This document shows, piece by piece, positions 6,514-9,898 of a stretch of 9,898 nucleotides of DNA. Origin of the DNA: Bacillota bacterium (GTDB lineage: Bacteria > Bacillota > Clostridia > Christensenellales > CAG-138); the NCBI GenBank assembly GCA_023426265.1, contig JAFABA010000201.1, positions 1 to 9,898 on the forward strand, written 5' to 3'. Within the stretch, counting starts at the first letter, position 1; the number at the start of each line of letters is the position of its first letter. The notes beneath the pieces are model-generated. The model was given only the letters and a program-made list of their open reading frames with translations. It searched no databases and had not been told where the DNA came from. A program made the position numbers and the translations under genes.

Positions 6514-6522
6514 AGGAGGTGA
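6514..6522 (+). promoter_or_regulatory. Extended fliK ribosome binding site
   Basis: AGGAGGTGA is a complete match to the extended anti-Shine-Dalgarno target, the strongest in the window. It runs directly into ATG 6523, leaving only 3 nt after the AGGAGG core. An in-frame GTG at 6532 would have 12 nt. Neither spacing is ideal, so the start remains open. Confidence 0.7.
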
Positions 6523-8076
6523 ATGATACACGTGAACCCAGTTCACAACGTAGCAGCAGATTTACCCATCGTTACCCCAACCGGGCGTACCACGTCAAAA
6601 CCCGTTTCCGTCAGCTTCCAGGACATCCGGGAGAGCATTTTAAAAAGCCAAATCGCGAAAAGTGCTCCGGCGAAACCGAAAGCGCAGGACAGCGAGACCG
6701 CGGCGGAACAGGGCATGACCGTAACGGCGGCCGCTTCCCAGGTAAGGACGGATACAGCGGCAGATGCTAAAACGAACCAGGAACCTTTACAGGCAGCCGA
6801 TGCGCTGCAGCAACAAATCAGCAAATGCTGTGATTTTACGGAGTTAACCGGAAAGATTGCAGACATTCTCGAAGGATTCGGATTGCTGAAAAGTAGCGGA
6901 ACCACAATGGAGCTTACGCAGGAAGGCAGAGCCCTGTTAGAGGGCATGATAACCAACATCCTGAACGCGCAAAATTCCACGGAGCCCGTTGTGCTTACCG
7001 TTGCCGGTAATGAAGCAGGGATGCTCAATACGGCGATACCAGACGACGCGCAGCAAACGCTGCAATTGCTGATCAATGAGTATGCTTGCTCCTTGGAGAA
7101 TGCCAACAATATCGCCGGCGCCAACAGTACGGGCGTGAGCATGGAGTATATCCAAAGCGCCGGTACGGAACTTGCCGTCCAGGCAAACGCTGCGATCAGT
7201 ACGAGCATTTCCAACATTGACACAAACAAACTAAACAATGACGCCGAAAATGCCGAAAGTAATAGCAGCGGCATCATTTCCGCTGCCGGCAGCGGTGAGC
7301 AGGCGGAACTTGCCCCCGACAGCAGCCTTCTTTCTAAAGCCGTGGACGCGGATGCTGAAACGGGCGAAGGAAAGGCCAAGCTGCCTCCGGAAAGCGAAGA
7401 AGGACCGGCAAGCGCAGCGAAGTCGCCGGAACAGAAAGACCCTCTGGCGCAGCTGATGCAGGCGCTGGCGGCTCTTAAAAAAGGCGGCGAGCAAGCCGCG
7501 GTTCAGCCGCAGAAGAATGCAGTCTCTTCGGACTTTGACCCCGCCCATGCGGTTACTGCGCCGTTTTCCATGCGGCAGCCGGAACTTGTGCAAAATGCGA
7601 AAGCGGATCTCCCCTCCCCTGTTGTGACGCAGACGGACATGGCCGAGAACATTTCCAATATCGTTGAGAGAATGTCGTTCCGGTCCGACGAAAGCGTGCA
7701 GGAATTCTCCGTTTCCCTCAAGCCGGAGCATTTGGGCGAACTGGTGATTAAGCTCACAAAAGGGCCGGAAGGCCTGCTTGCCCAAATCAAAGCCGCCGAC
7801 GCCTCCACCAGGGGCCTCATTCAGAACGAAGTGACGGCGCTCACCGAACAGCTCAAGGGAAAGGGTATTGAATTAAAGCAGATCGAAGTCCTCTACGAAG
7901 CCCCCGCCTTTACGGCGGATCCGCGCCAGAACGAAGGGCGCCGGGAGGCAACGGGAAACCCTTACAAGACACGACATTACCGAACCCCGGGTATAGAGGA
8001 AACTTACGGGACGAACGACCCTATCGCGACCTCCGCCCTGCTGTCTTTTGACAGCTCGGTGGAATACCAGGCCTGA
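6523..8076 (+). CDS. fliK: Flagellar hook-length control protein FliK
   Basis: FliK is exported during hook growth, acts as a molecular ruler, and switches the export gate from rod/hook to filament substrates. The predicted protein has 517 residues. Residues 1-380 are mostly low-complexity and rich in Ala, Gln, Glu, Ser and Asn, as expected for the extended ruler part. A more ordered-looking helical region lies at about 90-190 and includes a Cys-Cys pair at 102-103. The conserved hook-length domain is at about 390-460, with the diagnostic LKPEHLGELVIKL at 399-411 and the downstream pattern ending in IELKQIEVLYE. A 57-residue tail rich in Arg, Thr and Tyr follows. Sequence outside the C-terminal domain is not conserved in the family. 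The N-terminus could begin at ATG 6523 or GTG 6532. flgD starts 12 nt downstream. Confidence 0.92.
   Translation: MIHVNPVHNVAADLPIVTPTGRTTSKPVSVSFQDIRESILKSQIAKSAPAKPKAQDSETAAEQGMTVTAAASQVRTDTAADAKTNQEPLQAADALQQQISKCCDFTELTGKIADILEGFGLLKSSGTTMELTQEGRALLEGMITNILNAQNSTEPVVLTVAGNEAGMLNTAIPDDAQQTLQLLINEYACSLENANNIAGANSTGVSMEYIQSAGTELAVQANAAISTSISNIDTNKLNNDAENAESNSSGIISAAGSGEQAELAPDSSLLSKAVDADAETGEGKAKLPPESEEGPASAAKSPEQKDPLAQLMQALAALKKGGEQAAVQPQKNAVSSDFDPAHAVTAPFSMRQPELVQNAKADLPSPVVTQTDMAENISNIVERMSFRSDESVQEFSVSLKPEHLGELVIKLTKGPEGLLAQIKAADASTRGLIQNEVTALTEQLKGKGIELKQIEVLYEAPAFTADPRQNEGRREATGNPYKTRHYRTPGIEETYGTNDPIATSALLSFDSSVEYQA
7280..7295. repeat. 16-bp perfect palindrome in fliK
   Basis: CCGCTGCCGGCAGCGG is fully self-complementary. 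A copy of GCAGCGG at 7265-7271 can pair with CCGCTGC (7280-7286) across an 8-nt loop, so two alternative hairpins are possible. It lies in the low-complexity ruler part of fliK and probably reflects repeated Ser/Ala/Gly codons. Confidence 0.5.
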
Positions 8077-8088
8077 AAGGAGAACGCA

Positions 8089-8697
8089 ATGCCTACTACT
8101 ACACCGGCCGTTGAATCGATGACAAGAACGCTCGAATCCATGCAGGCTGCGGAGCGCAACGCAAAGTCCGCTCTGGACAAGGATGCGTTTATGAAGCTTT
8201 TGATTGAGCAGATGGCGAACCAGGATCCGTTGAGCCCCACCACCGACTCGGATTTTATTGCGCAGCTGGCGCAGTTCTCCATGCTCGAACAAATCGAATC
8301 GCTGAACGATACCATGACCCAGGGCCAGGCTTATAGCATGGTCGGTAAAAACGTAACCATAGGCATGTTTGACTCGGAAGGCAAGCCGACTTTTCTAAGC
8401 GGAATTGTCGAGAGCGTATTGCGCAGCGGCGGCATCGATTATGTGGTGGTCGACGGTACGATGTATCCCCTCGCCACCGTGGTAAGCGTAAACCATGTCG
8501 AGCAGCCGTCCGCCGCCGACTCGCTTTCGGGCAACACAGGCCTGTTGGGCAAGACTGTTTCCAACGGCGACGATATCAGCGGCACTGTGAAGAAACTCTT
8601 CACCCGCGACGGCGTATCATACGCGATTGTGACCGACACAGACGGCGAGGACCATGAACTTCCCGTGAGCGATATCACGGAAATTACAAACGACTGA
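8089..8697 (+). CDS. flgD: Flagellar hook cap protein FlgD
   Basis: FlgD caps the growing hook and guides insertion of FlgE subunits. The 202-residue protein has the diagnostic N-terminal FlgD region at about 28-75 (KDAFMKLLIEQMANQDPLSP, then DFIAQLAQFSMLEQIESLND). A beta-rich Tudor-like unit follows at about 82-135 (YSMVGKNVTI through PLATVVSVN). A second segment, about 150-201, shows the same pattern: Gly-Lys-x-Val, then Ser-Gly-x-Val, then Asp-Gly-Val-x-Tyr, and a Pro near the end. This looks like an internal duplication. Short FlgD proteins of Bacillus (about 140 residues) have only the first unit. AAGGAG (8077-8082) lies 6 nt before the ATG. The gene sits between fliK and flgE as in other Bacillota, and its product acts directly on the product of the next gene. 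Confidence 0.95.
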   Translation: MPTTTPAVESMTRTLESMQAAERNAKSALDKDAFMKLLIEQMANQDPLSPTTDSDFIAQLAQFSMLEQIESLNDTMTQGQAYSMVGKNVTIGMFDSEGKPTFLSGIVESVLRSGGIDYVVVDGTMYPLATVVSVNHVEQPSAADSLSGNTGLLGKTVSNGDDISGTVKKLFTRDGVSYAIVTDTDGEDHELPVSDITEITND

Positions 8698-8730
8698 CAC
8701 AACTACATTTGATAATGGAGGATAACGACT

Positions 8731-9612
8731 ATGATGCGCTCCCTTTACTCCGGTATCACCGGCCTTCGCAACCACCAGACCAGGATGGACGTCATCGGCA
8801 ATAACATCTCCAACGTCAACACCCCGGGCTATAAGGCAAGCCGGGTGATTTTTCAGGATATTTTCAGCCAGACATTAAGCCCGGCCTCCGGCAACTCCAC
8901 CGCCACCGGCGGCACCAACCCCAAGCAGGTCGGCCTGGGCTCCACTCTGGCCAGCATCGATGTGCTGCATACCCCCTCCGCCAGTCAGTATACCGGCGTG
9001 CCCCTCGACCTTTCCATTGACGGCAGCGGTTTCTTCGTGATCCGGAACAACGGACAGGAGTTCTATACGCGCGCAGGCAACTTCGGGACGGATAATTCCG
9101 ACTATCTGGTTAACGGAAACGGCGCATATGTGCTCGGGTATGTGGGAGCGACAGCACCCGCCTCCCCTGCCCCGGCTCCCACCCAGATTAAAATTGCAGA
9201 TTATTACTATGACGTGGCCGTCGACGATAAGGGCGTCATCACCGGTATTGACGGACGGGAAACCATACCGGACCCGGATGATCCGGATGGTGATCCCATA
9301 CCAAACGATAAGTATAAGGAAAAGGTAACGATCGGCTACGTCGCGATCGCCACTTTCAACAATGAAAACGCTTTGGAAAAGGTCGGCCAGAGCGCTTACC
9401 GCGCTAGCACGAACTCCGGCACCGCCACATACAACACCCCCGGGAAAGGCGTTGCGGGTAAATTGACCCCCGGCACGCTTGAGATGTCCAACGTGGACCT
9501 CGCGAGCGAGTTTACGGACATGATCGTCACACAGAGGGGTTTCCAGGCGAATTCCCGTATCATCACCACCTCCGATACCATGCTTGAGGAGCTTGTAAAC
9601 CTGAAGCGTTAA
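8731..9612 (+). CDS. flgE: Flagellar hook protein FlgE
   Basis: This is a rod/hook family protein of 293 residues, the short Gram-positive form. The N-terminus MMRSLYSGITGLRNHQTRMD and the motif NNISNVNTPGYK (24-35) are family hallmarks. LSIDGSGFFVI (94-104) and FYTRAGNF (111-118) belong to the conserved middle part. The C-terminus (LEMSNVDLASEFTDMIVTQ and the following helix, about 250-293) is the paired coiled-coil end. Hook and distal rod (FlgG) proteins look alike at this length; the position after flgD and before flbD favours FlgE. The central domain carries two unusual linkers, an Ala/Pro stretch (140-151) and an Asp/Pro-rich stretch (180-195). GGAGG (8717-8721) is 9 nt before ATG 8731. 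A 92-nt gap containing a potential hairpin follows. Confidence 0.9.
   Translation: MMRSLYSGITGLRNHQTRMDVIGNNISNVNTPGYKASRVIFQDIFSQTLSPASGNSTATGGTNPKQVGLGSTLASIDVLHTPSASQYTGVPLDLSIDGSGFFVIRNNGQEFYTRAGNFGTDNSDYLVNGNGAYVLGYVGATAPASPAPAPTQIKIADYYYDVAVDDKGVITGIDGRETIPDPDDPDGDPIPNDKYKEKVTIGYVAIATFNNENALEKVGQSAYRASTNSGTATYNTPGKGVAGKLTPGTLEMSNVDLASEFTDMIVTQRGFQANSRIITTSDTMLEELVNLKR
9271..9297 (+). repeat. Asp/Pro tandem codon repeat in flgE
   Basis: Two adjacent 9-nt units (gacccggat, gatccggat) encode DPDDPD and are followed by GDP, making a compact acidic insertion at FlgE residues 181-189, within the variable central domain. Confidence 0.55.
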
Positions 9613-9651
9613 GGAGTTCCCCTGCGCCTGATCTGAAATACCTGTTATTTT

Positions 9652-9682
9652 AGGGGCGCCCCTCATAAGAGCCGGCGCCTCT
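9652..9682 (+). promoter_or_regulatory. Intercistronic hairpin between flgE and flbD
   Basis: AGGGGCGCC (9652-9660) pairs with GGCGCCTCT (9674-9682) as a 9-bp stem with one G-U pair. Inside the 13-nt loop, CTC (9662-9664) can pair with GAG (9669-9671) around an ATAA tetraloop. The left arm is also part of a 12-bp self-complementary palindrome (9652-9663). The sequence after the stem is A-rich rather than T-rich, so it does not fit an intrinsic terminator on the + strand. Roles in mRNA processing or in protecting the upstream hook message are possible but not shown. Confidence 0.55.
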
Positions 9683-9704
9683 GAAACGAAGAATGGGAGT
9701 ATGT

Positions 9705-9898
9705 ATGATACGATTGAGCCGTTTAAACAACGAATCTTTTTTTGTAAACTGTGACCTGATCGAGTTCGTGGAGCAGACGCCGGATACCATCGTCTCCATG
9801 ATGTCCGGGCGCAAGCTTGTCGTAACGGAGACGCCCGAGCATATCCGCGACCTGATCATCGCATATAAGCAGCAAATCATGCTGCCCGCAAAAGAAAA
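9705..9898 (+). CDS. flbD: FlbD/SwrD family flagellar protein (partial, cut at right edge)
   Basis: The frame beginning at ATG 9705 is open to the end of the window, giving 64 codons plus two bases. The sequence starts MIRLSRLNNESFFVN and continues with CDLIEFVEQTPDTIV (16-30), SGRKLVVTE (34-42) and a helix ending in IIAYKQQI. This matches the FlbD family pattern of a short basic start, a Leu-Ile-Glu segment followed by Thr-Pro-Asp-Thr, a Gly-x-Lys-x-x-Val-x-Glu strand and a C-terminal helix. Family members are about 60-80 residues, so nearly all of the gene is probably present. In Bacillus subtilis the homologue SwrD raises motor power for swarming. GGGAG (9695-9699) lies 5 nt upstream. A competing ATG at 9701 opens a different frame that stops after about 17 codons. 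motA/motB commonly follow in Bacillota but lie outside the window. Confidence 0.88.
   Translation, partial: MIRLSRLNNESFFVNCDLIEFVEQTPDTIVSMMSGRKLVVTETPEHIRDLIIAYKQQIMLPAKE

Noticed and set aside
6543..7379. Long antisense open frame opposite fliK, hydrophobic-looking
   Set aside because: The Ser/Ala-rich antisense product mirrors the low-complexity fliK ruler sequence. It has no clear ribosome binding site or family signature.
8875..9666. Antisense open frame opposite flgE
   Set aside because: The + strand encodes a complete, motif-rich FlgE here; the antisense product has no recognisable features.
9701..9755. Small open frame starting at ATG 9701
   Set aside because: It stops after about 17 codons with no similarity to anything. 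The frame at 9705 is open to the edge and matches FlbD.
1..9898. CRISPR arrays, insertion sequences, tRNA or rRNA genes, and phage genes
   Set aside because: No regularly spaced direct repeats, transposase motifs, terminal inverted repeats or structured RNA genes were seen. The window is continuous flagellar coding sequence apart from the left edge.

Overview
The window is a stretch of a flagellar (fla/che-type) operon, read entirely on the + strand. Its gene order is fliF, fliG, fliH, fliI, fliJ, a ylxF/MotE-type gene, fliK, flgD, flgE and the start of flbD (swrD). This order, the short FlgD and FlgE, the ylxF-type gene between fliJ and fliK, the FlbD gene after the hook gene, the strong AGGAGG-type ribosome binding sites and at least one TTG start all point to a Gram-positive Bacillota, most likely a member of the Clostridia. 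No species call is possible from the sequence alone.

Layout. Positions 1-98 hold the last 31 codons of an unrelated hydrophobic protein. Positions 99-263 are an AT-rich leader with a plausible sigma-A promoter (121-149), a small palindrome at the expected transcription start, and a G7-C-T7 homopolymer tract. From 264 to about 9612 the genes are packed end to end. Three junctions overlap (fliG/fliH by 8 nt, fliH/fliI by 17 nt, fliI/fliJ by 4 nt) and the other gaps run from 12 to 68 nt. The last junction, flgE-flbD, is the longest gap (92 nt) and contains a stable potential hairpin. flbD runs off the right edge.

How the genes work together. FliF builds the MS ring in the membrane, and FliG on its cytoplasmic face is the rotor part that interacts with the stator. 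FliH, FliI and FliJ form the ATPase complex that feeds substrates to the flagellar type III export gate. The ylxF/MotE-type protein is a membrane-anchored coiled-coil protein of uncertain role. FliK measures the hook and switches export specificity, FlgD caps the growing hook, and FlgE is the hook subunit. FlbD/SwrD is a small protein linked to motor power in Bacillus. Unlike the common Bacillota arrangement, fliF is preceded by a promoter and a membrane-protein gene tail rather than by flgB-flgC-fliE.

Nothing here looks like a new multi-gene system. The points that deserve a second look are structural: a perfect 13-bp hairpin inside the fliH coding sequence, the flgE-flbD hairpin, the homopolymer tract in the fliF leader, a duplicated C-terminal domain in FlgD, a tandem-repeat linker in FliH, an Asp/Pro insertion in FlgE, and the missing rod genes upstream of fliF.
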